A stretch of 64,000 bases of DNA from Halichondria panicea (taxonomy: Eukaryota > Porifera > Demospongiae > Suberitida > Halichondriidae), in assembly GCF_963675165.1 (NCBI RefSeq), contig NC_087387.1, forward strand, positions 1,787,501 through 1,851,500. The letters are read 5' to 3'. The stretch's first letter is position 1; each line of letters begins with the position of its first letter. The notes under the pieces were generated by a model that searched no databases, was not told where the DNA came from, and saw only the letters and a program-made list of their open reading frames with translations. The position numbers and the translations under genes are program-made. Positions 22,020 to 33,989 of the stretch are shown piece after piece.

Positions 22020-22690
22020 TAAGGTACGTTGGAGTCGACGTCATAAAGGTCGATGTTATAAAAGTTTAAAAAAGAGCCACATTAGAGTAGGCCTATTCTG
22101 TGTTTTGTAGTAAGTCAACCTACTAATACGATTTGATTTCAATTTAACGGTAAACTGGAGAGTGTAGAGGTGTGCTGCACAAAACATACTGGAGAAACCC
22201 AATGAGTGACCTTAATGAACTAAGGTCAGCCTGCCCTGTGCAGTACCACCACTCCTCCTAGCCCTAGCCCTACACTGACTAGCCTCGAATCCAGGCCGAT
22301 TAATCGGCGTGGTCTCGAGGCTAACACTGACTTCAGTTTACCGTTAAATTGAAATTAAATTGTATTACGACTTTAATACTACAAAACACAGAATACTAAG
22401 TAATTATGGTAAACATCGACTCCTTTGTAATGTCAACCCTTTTATAACGTCGACTCCATTTCATAACATCGACTCTTTTTAATTTTGACACAAACGGCAA
22501 AACATCGACCTTTATGAGTCGACTCTTGACCTTTATGACGTTGACTCTTGGTAAACATCGACTCAATATTTTTAAAACATCGACCTTTATGACGTCGACT
22601 CTTGGTAAACACCGACTCATTATTTTTAAAACATCAACCTTTATGACGTCGACTCTGTTATAACATCGACTCTTTTTGGATTTGACACAA
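22020..22690. mobile_element. Fold-back element with repeated AACATCGAC / GTCGACTC arms
   Basis: The outer arms are arrays of a short unit (ACATCGACCTTTATGACGTC and variants) pointing inward. An inner arm pair, TTTCAATTTAACGGTAAACTG at about 22,137 and its inverse at about 22,332, surrounds the centre. An 8-bp-duplicated TAGCCTCG palindrome (22,280-22,323, target ACACTGAC) is nested in it. The reading frame at 22396-22620 is only the translated repeat. Confidence 0.75.
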
Positions 22691-22742
22691 ACAGCACCCC
22701 ATATTTAGCAAGTCTAGTCCTAACCTCCTTCACTGGCCAATA

Positions 22743-22895
22743 AAAAATTATGCACCTAATAATATAAGCTTACGTACATGCATAGCTTGGATTACACATA
22801 AACAGCAGCAAGAAAACGCAGTTAACAGTAAATCACAAGTAAAACTCACAATTTAGTCCACTGCAAAGTAAAAGCAAACCTATAGAAAAAAATTA
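22743..22895. repeat. Orphan copy of the kinase gene's 3' flank
   Basis: AAAAAATTATGCAC through CCTATAGAAAAAAATTA matches 23,592-23,735, the stretch that ends at the kinase stop codon. No kinase coding sequence accompanies this copy. Confidence 0.85.
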
Positions 22896-23730
22896 CACTT
22901 AAGTTCCCTGCATGAGCGAAGTGCGGTCTGGAATTGACGCTAGTCTAGTCCCAGCATTATACAAATGAAATAGCCAACTGCATGCATAGATAATATCTAT
23001 GCATATATAATGCATGCCCTTGCCAGTTTCAGTGTATATACAAGAGTATAAAATTTGTACGTAGCCTTATGCTCTCTAATTCAGGAATCAGGAGTCGATC
23101 GATTCAGCTCGATTCCAGCCGCGAAGATAATGGCAGCCTGGTACCTTGTATGCGCATGCGCGTTGATCAGCTAAAGTACAGCCATGCAGACGACATGCAT
23201 GTTTATTACTTTATATTTGTAGCCATGATAGCTACATTGTGAGATATAATATTCTGCTTATAATTATGGCCTCTATATAATTATATACTTCAGTCTATAT
23301 ATATACTTCAGTCTATGGCGGCATGCATCTTTCAGTCTATGGCATGCATCTTAAATAGCATAGTGACTGTATATAGCCTCGATTCCAGGCCGCACTGAAG
23401 ATGAGGCCTTGTGAGAGAGGCTATAAGTGAACTGATTGCAAACTTTAAAGATCTCATAAACTTATAAATTATATAATTGTAGTGCTAATGCAGTAATTCA
23501 GAGATTTTTTGCCAGCTTGAAGGTCATTAATACTAATACACTTTCTTTTAATGGCATGCGTTAACTATACTTGTACACGATATTTTGATTCAAAAAATTA
23601 TGCACATAATTATATATACATGCATAGCTTGGATTACACATCAACAGCAAGAAAACGCAGTTAACAGTAAATCACAAGTAAAACTCACAATTTAGTCCAC
23701 TGCAAAGTAAAAGCAAACCTATAGAAAAAA

Positions 23731-26730
23731 TTATAGTTGTTTCTTCAACTCCCTGTTAACAGCAGCAAATCCTGTCTGATTCTTGTCTACCAGTACATGT
23801 ATTCGCTCAAGTTGCTCAGATTGTCCATCTAATAAAACACCTTGATGAATTCCAGTATCCATCATTCGTGACAGCTCTTCGCTTATTTTATCCAAGTTAG
23901 CATCGACTGCGCTTGGGTATTGGTGAAGTTGTGTTGTGATGTGTTGTGGCCTGTCCTTCGACTTTGGTTTTGATTTAGGCAGTGGGGTGTTGGGTTGACG
24001 CTTACTGGATTTCCTACCGGATTCCTTTTTGTGTCGCGAGCCAAAAGATGATTTGTTCGTTTCTCTTCCAGGTGTAAGATCAAGTTGTGGCCTGTCCTTA
24101 GAGCTTAGTGGTTTCGATGGGGTTTGGGACGATTGACCCTTACCGGATTTCCTACAGGATTCCTTTCTGTGTTGCGAGCCTTTGATCGTTTCTATATTAT
24201 GTTTTCCACTCGTAAGATCATCCCTCATCTGTTCATGATCTCGTTCGATATGGTTTAGCTTTTCAGTTTGCCGCTCAAGTTCTGCTAAAGTTGAAACACC
24301 CATTGCATTTGTCGCAACAAGAGCATTCACCGATCTTGCTGAAGATTTCTCCATCCGTTGAATCGCCGATTGTTCACGAAATTTCATCTCTTCAGACTTT
24401 TCTTCCTCTTTGTCAAATGGATTTGATCGAGATCTGGTTGGTGGAATCTCATTACTCTTCACTTTTGCTTTGCTAAATGGTTTACTTCTGTGGCTAGCAG
24501 ATTGCTTAGATGCAGAAGATTTCTCAATCGGCAGTACTTCTTTGATTTCCGAACCAAACCATCCACTGAAAAATCCTCGAGACTTTGGCGGTAGTTTGGG
24601 CTGTGTGTCGGTATCAGGTAGTGTTTTGACCGGTGAGAGTCGAATACTTGCTTTCAGATCAGTTTGTATCTGTTCTTGTAGCCTTTCAGTTTTGTCAATG
24701 GAGGCACCTTGATGCAGAAGAGCTTGATTTGTTAACACATCAATCCGATGAGCATCAGTTAAGGTGGCTAAAGACTTCTCACTGGAGATTTCAATTCTGT
24801 TAACTGCTGCTTTGGTTCGAACTTGTTCGGCTTGTGATGTAAACGTATCAGGTGCAGTTTCTTCATTATCTTTAGCGATTCCAGAATCCTGGTGCATCTT
24901 GGCAGTTTGCTTCAATCCTTCTAAGTCAAAATTTGGTAGGGTGGTCTGAGTAGAATTTGGTGGGAGGTCTATATCGAGCTTTGGCAGTGTGGCCTCGTTA
25001 GTAGGAGCTACAGTTTCTGGTTGTTTCTTGCTAGCATCGAGCTTTTGCTGTGTGGAATCGTTGACCTTAGTCACAGTTATCTCCTCAAATTCCTCGAGTT
25101 TGACTTCCTCATCTTTGTTACCGCCAATTAAGGTTTTTTTCATCTTTGTGAAGAACGACTCTTTGTCTGCACCAGTTTTTGATGACTTCTCAATTGGTTG
25201 TTTTTCGGCTGCTTTGTTCTGCTGTCGGCTGTTTTTTTTTTTGGAAGAGTCACCGGACTGCTGTTCAAGTTGAATGTGCAGTCTTTTAATTTGCTCTTCT
25301 TTCTCTCTCATCTTTTCAAGGTGAGTAGTATATTGAGCATTCTGTTCTTTGATATGTTGCTCTTGTTCATTGATTTTCCCCACTTGAGTAGCCAATTGTT
25401 CATTCTGCTCAGTGATTTTCTCACAATGTGAATCGATTTGCTTTTGCTGCTCAGTGACAGTTAGCTGGTGCTGTTCATTTTCTTGCTTCAGTTTTTCTTC
25501 TACGCTCTCGAGCTCATTTTCAGTTCCTTGGAGCTTCTCTAGAAGTTCTTGTTGAGTTTCAATGAGATTGTTGTATTGTAGAATTTCCTTTCCCAAAACA
25601 TGTTCTTTTGCTTCGAGTTGGTCTTTCATTGCTATAATTTTCCGTTCACTCTCTACCAGAAGCTGCTCAGTGCGTGTCAATTTCTCCTTTACCTCGTCCT
25701 TTACATGCACATAATCAAGTAGTTGTAAATCGAAGTTGTCGGTGCCAACGGCCTTCTCTTCTGTTTCACACTCAGTAGTACCCACACACTTGTCTTCCGT
25801 GATTCTCTGTGGTTTCTCTTCGGTTGTTTTGCTCTCGGTGTACAGTGTCGTTTCGGTGAGCGACGCCAGCCTGTCACATAGGTCACTAGCCAGTGGTCGA
25901 TCGGCCTCCTCATCTTTGAGGCAATCCAAAGCAATAGGTAAGAGAGAATGATCATGTGGGATCAGAGAAATGTGGTTGTTTCTACGCTCCAATTCTTTCA
26001 CAAGGGCTTTGATCTTTTCATTGCCGACTATTCTGTCTTCGAGCTTTCCCTGTGGTTTCGGAAACTTTTGCGTCAGAATTTGAATGAGGAGAACTGCAAA
26101 TGAAAAAATATCTCCGCTCTTTTTGAAATCGTCTCCAAAAGCTTCTGGTGGCATGTACACTTCTGTACCAGGAACAGCTGTGTTTGACACACGTGACATT
26201 TTGGTATTCAGAAATTTGGCCATTCCAAAGTCTGATAGCTTAGCATGTCGAGACTTTCCAGCCAAAAGAATGTTGTTGCTTGAAAGATCTCTGTGAACAA
26301 TTTCATTGACATGGAGAAACGAGAGGGCTCTCATGATATCGAGGCAGATGTTGACTTGGACGTGATAGGCAATTGGTTGAGTGGACCCTTCGAGGTATTG
26401 TGTCAGACTTTCGTCCATTAGTTCCATCAGCAATATGGGGAGGCGCGTTGATGGATCTGTGTACATCCCAAGATACTGAATGATATTTGGGTGACGTATC
26501 TCTTGCAAAAATTTAAACTCAGCTTCAAACCTTCGAATTGGAATTCGATGCTCATTTCTACAAGGTGTGGCTTGAGAAGGTTGTACTAGAATCCTATAGA
26601 TCCTCTTTGCGGCACACAACAGTTTGTCACAGATGGCCATGTGCACAGATCCATATGCACCCGCTCCGATTTCGTCTTCAAAAATTGTTATTTCCTTGAA
26701 TCCAACTTCTTCGACAGCTTCAGTTTCCAT
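23731..26730 (-). CDS. Protein kinase fused to a coiled coil and three SNAP-25/29-like SNARE motifs
   Basis: One uninterrupted exon, 999 residues. Residues 12-292 are a kinase of TKL/RIPK-like character: glycine loop GAGAYGSV (22-29), Lys42, HRDLSSNN (146-153), DFG (167-169) and PPE (194-196), so all catalytic residues are present. Residues 335-492 form a Gln/Glu-rich coiled coil. Residues 500-640 are a charged linker. Three segments resemble SNAP-25-family SNARE motifs: 642-695 (HQGASIDKTERLQEQI, Q674), 788-843 (GVSTLAELERQTEKLNHIE, Q821) and 942-999 (LLDGQSEQLERIHVLVDKNQ, Q970). The marked Gln is at the zero-layer position each time. The first two look Qb-like and the last Qc-like, as in SNAP-29. 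FFSGWFGS at 720-727 also recalls the SNAP-29 linker. No membrane segment is present. Kinase activity is expected; SNARE pairing is inference. Confidence 0.92.
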   Translation of the reverse strand: METEAVEEVGFKEITIFEDEIGAGAYGSVHMAICDKLLCAAKRIYRILVQPSQATPCRNEHRIPIRRFEAEFKFLQEIRHPNIIQYLGMYTDPSTRLPILLMELMDESLTQYLEGSTQPIAYHVQVNICLDIMRALSFLHVNEIVHRDLSSNNILLAGKSRHAKLSDFGMAKFLNTKMSRVSNTAVPGTEVYMPPEAFGDDFKKSGDIFSFAVLLIQILTQKFPKPQGKLEDRIVGNEKIKALVKELERRNNHISLIPHDHSLLPIALDCLKDEEADRPLASDLCDRLASLTETTLYTESKTTEEKPQRITEDKCVGTTECETEEKAVGTDNFDLQLLDYVHVKDEVKEKLTRTEQLLVESERKIIAMKDQLEAKEHVLGKEILQYNNLIETQQELLEKLQGTENELESVEEKLKQENEQHQLTVTEQQKQIDSHCEKITEQNEQLATQVGKINEQEQHIKEQNAQYTTHLEKMREKEEQIKRLHIQLEQQSGDSSKKKNSRQQNKAAEKQPIEKSSKTGADKESFFTKMKKTLIGGNKDEEVKLEEFEEITVTKVNDSTQQKLDASKKQPETVAPTNEATLPKLDIDLPPNSTQTTLPNFDLEGLKQTAKMHQDSGIAKDNEETAPDTFTSQAEQVRTKAAVNRIEISSEKSLATLTDAHRIDVLTNQALLHQGASIDKTERLQEQIQTDLKASIRLSPVKTLPDTDTQPKLPPKSRGFFSGWFGSEIKEVLPIEKSSASKQSASHRSKPFSKAKVKSNEIPPTRSRSNPFDKEEEKSEEMKFREQSAIQRMEKSSARSVNALVATNAMGVSTLAELERQTEKLNHIERDHEQMRDDLTSGKHNIETIKGSQHRKESCRKSGKGQSSQTPSKPLSSKDRPQLDLTPGRETNKSSFGSRHKKESGRKSSKRQPNTPLPKSKPKSKDRPQHITTQLHQYPSAVDANLDKISEELSRMMDTGIHQGVLLDGQSEQLERIHVLVDKNQTGFAAVNRELKKQL

Positions 26731-28892
26731 GGTTATACACGAAGAGTATCTGTAGAATTAATTATTCATCAATGCAATGTCTGTCACTCATCAAAACTAA
26801 TACAGTATAGTATTAAAACATTGTTGCCTTTTGACCTCTGAGATCAAAAAGAAATGCGCAGTGAGAGGCATATTGTAGGTCCAATATGGCATATTGCACT
26901 GGAGCAAAGTTACTTGCCAGGATTTTAGGTATATAGAGAGTTTAGGGGTGTTATTATTTTAGCCGCGTAGTGCCAACTTGTTAAACCAGAAGCCACGCTT
27001 AATTACGACGTTGTAATTAACTTTTCTACCCAGTTGGGTGTGACCTAATTTTCTATTTGCATAGACTAGGTACAAGCTATTTTAGCTTAAGGAGAATTAT
27101 AGATTTAAGCCAGAGTAGCTCACTGTTCAGATACTGAATCATTTTGCTTGCCTACTAGCTATAGCTAACTGCAGCAAGATCTGAAAGAGAAGGGGGTGCT
27201 CAGCTAGATAATAAGGTACACTTTGTGTACAATCTCAGCCTATCTGAGACATAGAAAGGGGGTGTTTGAGCACCATGACTCACCCACTCCGGTTGTGATG
27301 GCAATTTGTGCCACAACTGAACAGTTATTGAATGGTCAAGGGCCTTTACTTATAGCTACGTAATAAATAATATATCATTATGACTATTCATTATAGATTA
27401 TGTATATAGTGCAGCAACATCGATCTAGATCTATAGTTGTCAAACTGTTTAACAATACATCATCAGTATACACGCGTATATACATGTGGAATACATGGAA
27501 CTCCATGCACTCTTTTCTTAAGTGTTGTATGCATGTAAAAATGCCTTTTGGATTATAATGATGGCCAGATATACCAATCACGCAAGTTATTGACCACTAA
27601 CATGATGTCCACCTGTACAGGTAAGAATAAATTAGTGAGATAGTTGCACACATGCATTCACACAATTCCAAGGCATTGTGACCTCAGTGTCACAAGACTA
27701 ACAGCTGTGTAGTGGTCTACATGTGGTCCCACATTTGTAGATTTGAACTTCCCCATACGGCACAATGAAATCCCAACAACAATGGTCAATCACATTTATG
27801 AACAAGAAGCTATGAACAAATAAAAAGAACCGAGTAACATGCACTACGCGTCTTCATTACTATACACAAAACTCGCCCTGAAGTGCGGCCACTCGCTACC
27901 CTGTATACTGGCATATATTTAAACGCTCAATATGGCTGGATATGACATTTTGGGTATATGGTTTGGCAGATGAAAATTGGTAAATAGAGAGCATATTAAT
28001 AATTCATTATCCTCGAGACAGAACTGAAAAATTATCATTAGATTCGAGAAAGGACAAGATTAATGAGAGTTGGACTCACTTGAACAAAACGACACGGTGA
28101 GTTTGACCATAGATTGAATAGTTAGAGGGATTAGTAATGGAGTGGTGCAATGCATGGAGTCTCGAAAACTATCCGCGCTCTACGCCCTATGAACGAGGCT
28201 ATTTTGCTTCCCTCAAAATAAGAAGTAGTTGTGTTTCCTCGAAACATCATCTCTTTCAGACATGAAAGACATGCCTAGTGAGCCACGTGTAGTACTTGCT
28301 AATCTGATCACACCCAGTAAAAAGAGATATTCCAGTATAGTTACAAGTCCTAAGTGCGATTTTATTGCTATAATGTGTAAATGTGCTGGTTATAACTCAG
28401 TACTACAATAGGTTTACAAATGGATAATAGTTGCATGTGCCTATATCTAGTTATCTGTAATGGATCGAAGCAACAGTCGAACAGAAATGAGTAGAATTCT
28501 ACCCTCAATGTCAACCAAAGATACAGATCTAGCCAACACATTAAATATACTTATTAACTGACTCACCAGCTAGGCCAGGCAGACTCGACTCTTTTGCTAA
28601 TTGCAAGACTCAGATATCAAGTTCCTTGTTAGTGCAATGGCAATACTGTTGCTCTGTGGCTAGCTAGCTAGCTGTATACACAGTGTGTAGTATGTTGTGG
28701 ATAATGCGCACCCACAGATCGGAAGGTGTAACCCTGGCAGGGAACAGGGTCATTTATTTTGCGAGTGAGATGTTTCGGCCTATTTTTATGAATTTGCCTG
28801 TGGCTATCTTTACCAATGTAAAGTTTTACCTTACGGCATAGTGAACTTTCACCTCTGATCGTAATAATAATTGATGTGCATGTGTGAGTATA
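26731..28892. other. Non-coding spacer upstream of the kinase
   Basis: The first part is the promoter/5' side of the kinase. TTTTGACCTCTGAGATCAAA at about 26,828 has a relative at about 33,840. A dispersed repeat with GCGGCCACTCGCTA lies near 27,880 and recurs near 32,760, 32,970 and 36,420. No gene recognised. Confidence 0.45.
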
Positions 28893-29090
28893 TACCGTAT
28901 AGCGGGTAATTTTCGGGGGACAAGTGGTTCAGCAATATTGAAACATTTCGTGGGTAATTTTCGTGGTTGCTGCTTGGATTGTAGGTAAGGTGGCAAGGTC
29001 GCTTCATTCGTGGGTAAAATATTCGTGGTCAGACATTCAACCACAAAAACCACGAAATTTTGCCCCACGAAAATTAACCGCTATACGGTA
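28893..29090. repeat. MITE, TACCGTATAGCGGGTAATTTTCG family (copy 1)
   Basis: 198 bp with TACCGTATAGCGG and CCGCTATACGGTA ends and inward GGTAATTTTCG / CGAAAATTAACC arms. Near-identical architecture to 29,181-29,327 and 43,228-43,441. Confidence 0.9.
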
Positions 29091-29180
29091 CATAAATATG
29101 ACAGGATCTACAAAACCAGTGCTTACTTTTAGGAGCGTTCTTCAATCCAACACACTTTAAGTGAAACCATCCAAGACAAC

Positions 29181-29327
29181 TACCGTATAGCGGGTAATTT
29201 TCGGGGGACAAAATATTCGTGATTCAGCAATATTGAGACATTTCGTGGGTAATATTTTCGTGGTTGGAGCTTGCACTGCAGGTAACCACAAATATTTTGC
29301 CCCATGAAAATTACACGCTATACGGTA
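29181..29327. repeat. MITE, TACCGTATAGCGGGTAATTTTCG family (copy 2)
   Basis: 147 bp, the same ends as the copy 90 bp to its left, with an internal deletion. Confidence 0.9.
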
Positions 29328-29532
29328 TCACAGCCAATGCTTTCACTTGTAGATAAATCAATGCAGCATATTGATAATTATATCTATGCTATTTTAAACT
29401 CCAGCTGTCACAAGTGAAGTATTTTTGATTTGAGTATATAATACAAACACTGTCATCCAAGCACTTTCTGGGTATTTTCTCCGGGCAACATTCCACTTTT
29501 TGTTCTTCAATAGGGTCCCCACCTCTCGCTGC

Positions 29533-31571
29533 TCATTTAGTGACTTCTTCATCGACAAACCAGTTGAGCATAACTACAGAAAAAGAAGGAAAGACTCCAT
29601 AATAACACAGAATCTGTACATAAAATAAAGTAAGTACACACCTTTTGTCTTCTCCCATTCTGATTTTAGTGCAAATGCCTTCGATTTGGAAGAAGCTTTT
29701 CCTAGGAAGGCCAATCACTGTTAGTCCAGCACCTTTTGGTCGACCTCGTTTCTTGATTGAAGGTAGTTGGGCGGAGTCCAACCAACTGCGTGCTAGATTT
29801 TTAGCTGGGAGGGGGAAACGTTTAGGGGGGGTCCGGACCCCGGAATGATTATCTAAGGTGCGTTTTTTGTGTGAAACCATCAAATTTTACATTTTAAAAA
29901 AACCATACATTAGGTTATGACATAATTATTAATTTTTCAGATTTCTAGAGCGCCCCCCCCTCGATCTGTATAAAACCCTGTAAGATGCCTACTACTAATG
30001 TCAAACTACATACACAAATTTGGCAAAACACTTGTAAAACAGTGAGTATACACATACACAATAACATTGCGGAAAAATGTGTAACAGTCTCGTACTGAAA
30101 TTATACCTGCTGCTTCTCCAACGACAATCTTTTTGCCTTTTTCCCAGAGATGTGGTATTGATTGCAGGACTTCTATTCTGCTGGCATAAGCGTTGGCCTA
30201 TATTGAAAGATTTTCTGTATTTTGCTGCTCAGAGAGCATGCACTGCTCTTGCCGGTTCTAATGTAGAGATTTGAATCGTACCATCAATACGACTTTCCAC
30301 ATCATAATCACTCATATATCAGTTGGTATTCATTACCCCCCCCCCCCCCTCATATGTATTCCACCGGTGCTATGATTGTGGAGAGCAGTAAGCTGCTCCT
30401 CCCAGCACTGGCAGCCGCCTCACGTGTCGTGTCCAAGGTCCTCTACATTCCCCATACATATGCCCGATGACGGCTCGTAACATTTTTTTGTGTCCACCTT
30501 TCAGCACAGAGAGATTCCTCATACTCAGATAGAGACTGGGATGTGCGTACTGCAAAGATATGCTTGCATGGCAGTTTCATAGCAGAAACAAAGCCGCAGG
30601 GACAAGAGTCAATAGTAGTTGTTATAGATCGGCCTTGAGATTGCAATACACACGATTTTTGATCAATTTGTTGAATAATCTGCCATTTCCAGTTGGTCTT
30701 TTAAGGAGTATGGTGTCAAAAAAGACATATACCGTCCAAATGATGTATCAGAGTCATGTAATGATACACGTCTCATTTCTATTTCAAGTGTTCTATGATC
30801 ACGCTCATGCAATTCTCAGAGTGTTCAAACACTTCATAAAATCTTGGAAAAACTGAGTAACTCCTGAATACCAAGAAATTACGGACTTTAATTTCTGATT
30901 GATGCTTTCAACTCTATTATTGGTGCAATTCATGAAGTTGCAAGTTGCATTTTTCAAATCGTCCACCTATTCATGGCGAATGCTATGCCAATTATTTTCA
31001 AAGTACTCCACAAGTTGCTGTGGGCCATTCTTCAACTCATCAAAGAGCTTACTATAATATACTCTTCTTCATCTCTTGCGTACACTATTTTCAACCAAGC
31101 ATATATACTCCTTTCTCCATGTGATATGCCCAGCTTTTCGCAGGATACCTCTCTTTTCATAGTACGCAGAGTATGAAATAAGCAAATCAAAAGCTTGGAT
31201 TGTGGAAATTGTTCGCTTAAAGCAGTTCTCTCAGTCATATTTTTGTCGGACATAATACATTTCGTTGAAGTACCTTCTTTCGACAGAAATCGCCATTGCA
31301 TGGAGTTGACGTTCCAGTTGCATGTACATCTTACACCTTTAACCCATCTCTCCCGCCAGTCCATATAACTGGGGTATACAACCCAGCGCCGGAATAGGCA
31401 AGTCACAGCTGTGGTTGACTGGCTGCCGAAGGAGGGTGAGTGATTCAAACTACCCAAAATCTCAGGTGAAATCAGGAACGAAAAAAAATGGCCTCGAAAT
31501 CTGCACCAGAGTAGAAATATGCCGCAAATGCATGGGGCAGGGGAAATGGATGAGCGAACATTGAGGCTCAT
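29533..31571 (-). pseudogene. Dead MULE-type transposase with a SWIM zinc finger
   Basis: Reading leftward, the pieces follow the order of ZSWIM/MULE transposases. The DDE region comes first (CIMSDKNMTERTALSEQFPQ, LLICLFHTLRTMKREVSCE; 31,032-31,300). Next are CTNNRVESINQKLKSVIS (about 30,900) and the SWIM finger CPCGFVSAMKLPCKHIFA (30,560-30,605). Last is the C-terminal tag KKRGRPKGAGLTVIGLPRK (about 29,700-29,750). Several stops and frameshifts break it between the pieces. The lone TAGTTGGGCGGAGTCC terminus at 29,764 is fused into its 3' part. Mutator-type elements usually make 9-bp target duplications. Confidence 0.85.
29764..29960. mobile_element. Solo terminus of the TAGTTGGGCGGAGTCC transposon family
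   Basis: TAGTTGGGCGGAGTCCAACC matches the left end of the 4701-5449 element. The inner part differs and no partner end was found. It abuts the last codons of the dead transposase. Confidence 0.6.
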
Positions 31572-33390
31572 ATTAAATACTGTGAGATTTTGAAGATCCT
31601 GTGAGGGTGTGTGTGTGTGGCGTGATGAGTGTGAGGTAGTGAAGGTGTTGTGAGGTGTTTACATAATCAAGTTATGTAGCCACATGCGTCATGTCAAGAG
31701 TTCATTGATCATGCATGTATATCATTGAGAGCATTCTTAGACAACTGATCGGTTTTCAGGCCAAAATCCACTTTTTTGATAAATTGAGTGTTTGGATAGC
31801 CACCATAATTATATGCAGAGGCTATTTTGATTTTTGTGGACGGTCGGTACATCGCTATGCATCTTGAGAGACTTAACTGTTGTTACCAGGACAGCAGTTG
31901 GGAGCCAAACCTGCACAAGGGGAGTATAGTATTAGTCTACAGGTGCATGTGATGTCTCGAATATAGATCCTATCAGGTGTTAGCTATAGTTTTTACGTAT
32001 ATATATATGATGTAATGTCAGGCTGTATTCTATACATATTTTCAGGATATTTTCTATAGAGACGGTTTGTATAAATACCTGCGTATGTTCAAGTCCGTCT
32101 ACGATGTTACAATAGACCAGTCTACATATTAGGTACAGGTGCAATATAAACACCTGTCTGTATGTAAATTTCATGCCATGCTATCCACTTTAACATCAGA
32201 CAACCCATTGTACGCTCGTATCTTTTTGTTGGTGTGTAAATTATTTGCAATCCTTACATGTGACCTACAAACATGTACCATAATTACCCCGTGCGAGTGC
32301 AGAGAGTGATTGATTGGTGTGTGTGTGTGTGTTTGTGTGTGGACACAAATGAGCTGTTTTAGCAAACTAGACATGCTTTAACTGCTTGCTAATGAGACAG
32401 TTAAAACTTGTAGGAGATCTTCTGGTTCTAATTGATCTAATCATTGCTTTATAGATTCACGATCATTCCCCATAATGATATGTTATGGTAAAAAGTTATT
32501 CATTTACAGCTAAAAGGCTATGAAGCTATATAGCAAAGCTCAACGCATGAGGTGAATGCTCTATTGTATAAACTCGTGTTTTTTGTTGATTAATCATGTA
32601 CCGGGAACATTTATTATAATTATATTAATTATCTACTATAGTTCACAAAATAAATCCGCAAAATTTACAGTAGACTCTCACTATTCCACCTCGATATATA
32701 CCAGCCATTAGTTTGGCATGGATTGCTAGCATGTTTACTGCATAAACTATCCCTGAAATGTGCGGCCACTCGCTATTCTGTATACTGGTACTGGCTGCCC
32801 CAAACTAGGTTTAATGTACGTTTATTACGGTCGGATATGACGTTTTGGGCGTGGTTAGGCAAATAATAGAGAGCATAATGAATAATTATCCTCGAGACAG
32901 AGCCGCATTGGCAAAATTAGTCATTAGATTCGAGGTAGGGTCATTTTTAGCTGCGGCTATTTTCTGAAATGCGGCCGCCTCGCTATTCCAGCCAAACTAG
33001 ACTGTGTCCCAAGGGTGATCGGATTAACGAGAGCCTATACTGTATACCCTCGAAGCCCATAAATAGAGAGAAGATAATCAACTATATACGTGGATTATGT
33101 TTTGTAAGTGGCTATGACCGCATTGCCATATAATATGTAGAGTGAGAAGTACACTAAGTGGTTGAATCCGTTATATGTAATACAGTGCAGTGTTTTGCAA
33201 GCACTCAGTCGCTTTCTATATAAGGAATACGAAACGTAAACCTCGAGTATATACACTGAAGCTAGACATTATTTATGGGCTCCTGACGCTATATATTTAG
33301 TACTAGATCTATACAGCTAGTACTTGTTGTAATCACATGATGATCTCCAGCCAATCAGCTTAGCTAAAAGTAGTCACATGACCGTGACTA
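31572..33390. other. Non-coding spacer with dispersed repeats
   Basis: Holds two pieces of the GCGGCCACTCGCTATTC repeat (about 32,760 and 32,970). It also holds a stretch at 33,085-33,190 (GTAAGTGGCTATGACCGCAT, AGTGGTTGAATCC) that recurs at 34,020 and, inverted, at 39,640-39,770. No gene seen. Confidence 0.45.
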
Positions 33391-33955
33391 TGAGGTGGTG
33401 GGTTTGGGGAGATTAATAGAACAAGAGCAAATTGTTATAGTGAGTATATATAATGGTTAGAGTAATAAAACACTAACCTTAAGCTATAAGGTCTCAGACT
33501 TGCCTTGAAAACCAACTTCTGCATATAGAAACCAGCATAGAAACCACTTACGGCATAGATACGAGAAAAAATATATAATTTGGTAGTTTTATTCTGTTTT
33601 TGGTGGCTGGATTTACAATATTGTATAGTCAGTGCATCGAAACCATGCATATGCTGTCTAGTAAATTTACCACAGGAACCATAAGTGTCTCGATCATTCA
33701 TGTGTCACTATGATTTAAAGTATTAAAGTGTCACTATGATTTAAAGTATTGCGTGGAGGGTGCATGGGCTCTGGTCTCAAAAAGGTCACTTTGCACCAGT
33801 GCAACATGCCAATATATTGGCACTACAATATTCCTTTGATCTCAGAGGTCAAAAGACAACAAAGCTGTTTAAGGTTAGTGTTTTATTACTCTAACCATTA
33901 TATATACTCTTTGCTGCATGTTGTTCTATTAATCCCTCCAAACCCACCACCTCAT
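33391..33955. repeat. Large inverted repeat (arms about 85 bp, 390-bp loop)
   Basis: The arm 33,391-33,481 (AGGTGGTGGGTTTGGGGAG, then TATATAATGGTTAGAGTAAT) is mirrored at about 33,869-33,955. The loop holds a tandem TGTCACTATGATTTAAAGTAT pair at 33,703-33,751. It sits just upstream of the SRCR genes. Confidence 0.8.
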
Positions 33956-33989
33956 GTTTTCATGGACATTTTTTGGGATATGTTGTAGC

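Noticed and set aside
22396-22620. 74-codon frame with repeated VDVIKV-like units
   Set aside because: Produced by the tandem CATCGAC unit of the fold-back element; no start context or homology.
28893-29327. Direct repeats with spacers, CRISPR-like at first sight
   Set aside because: Only two units with inverted ends in an animal genome; they are MITEs.
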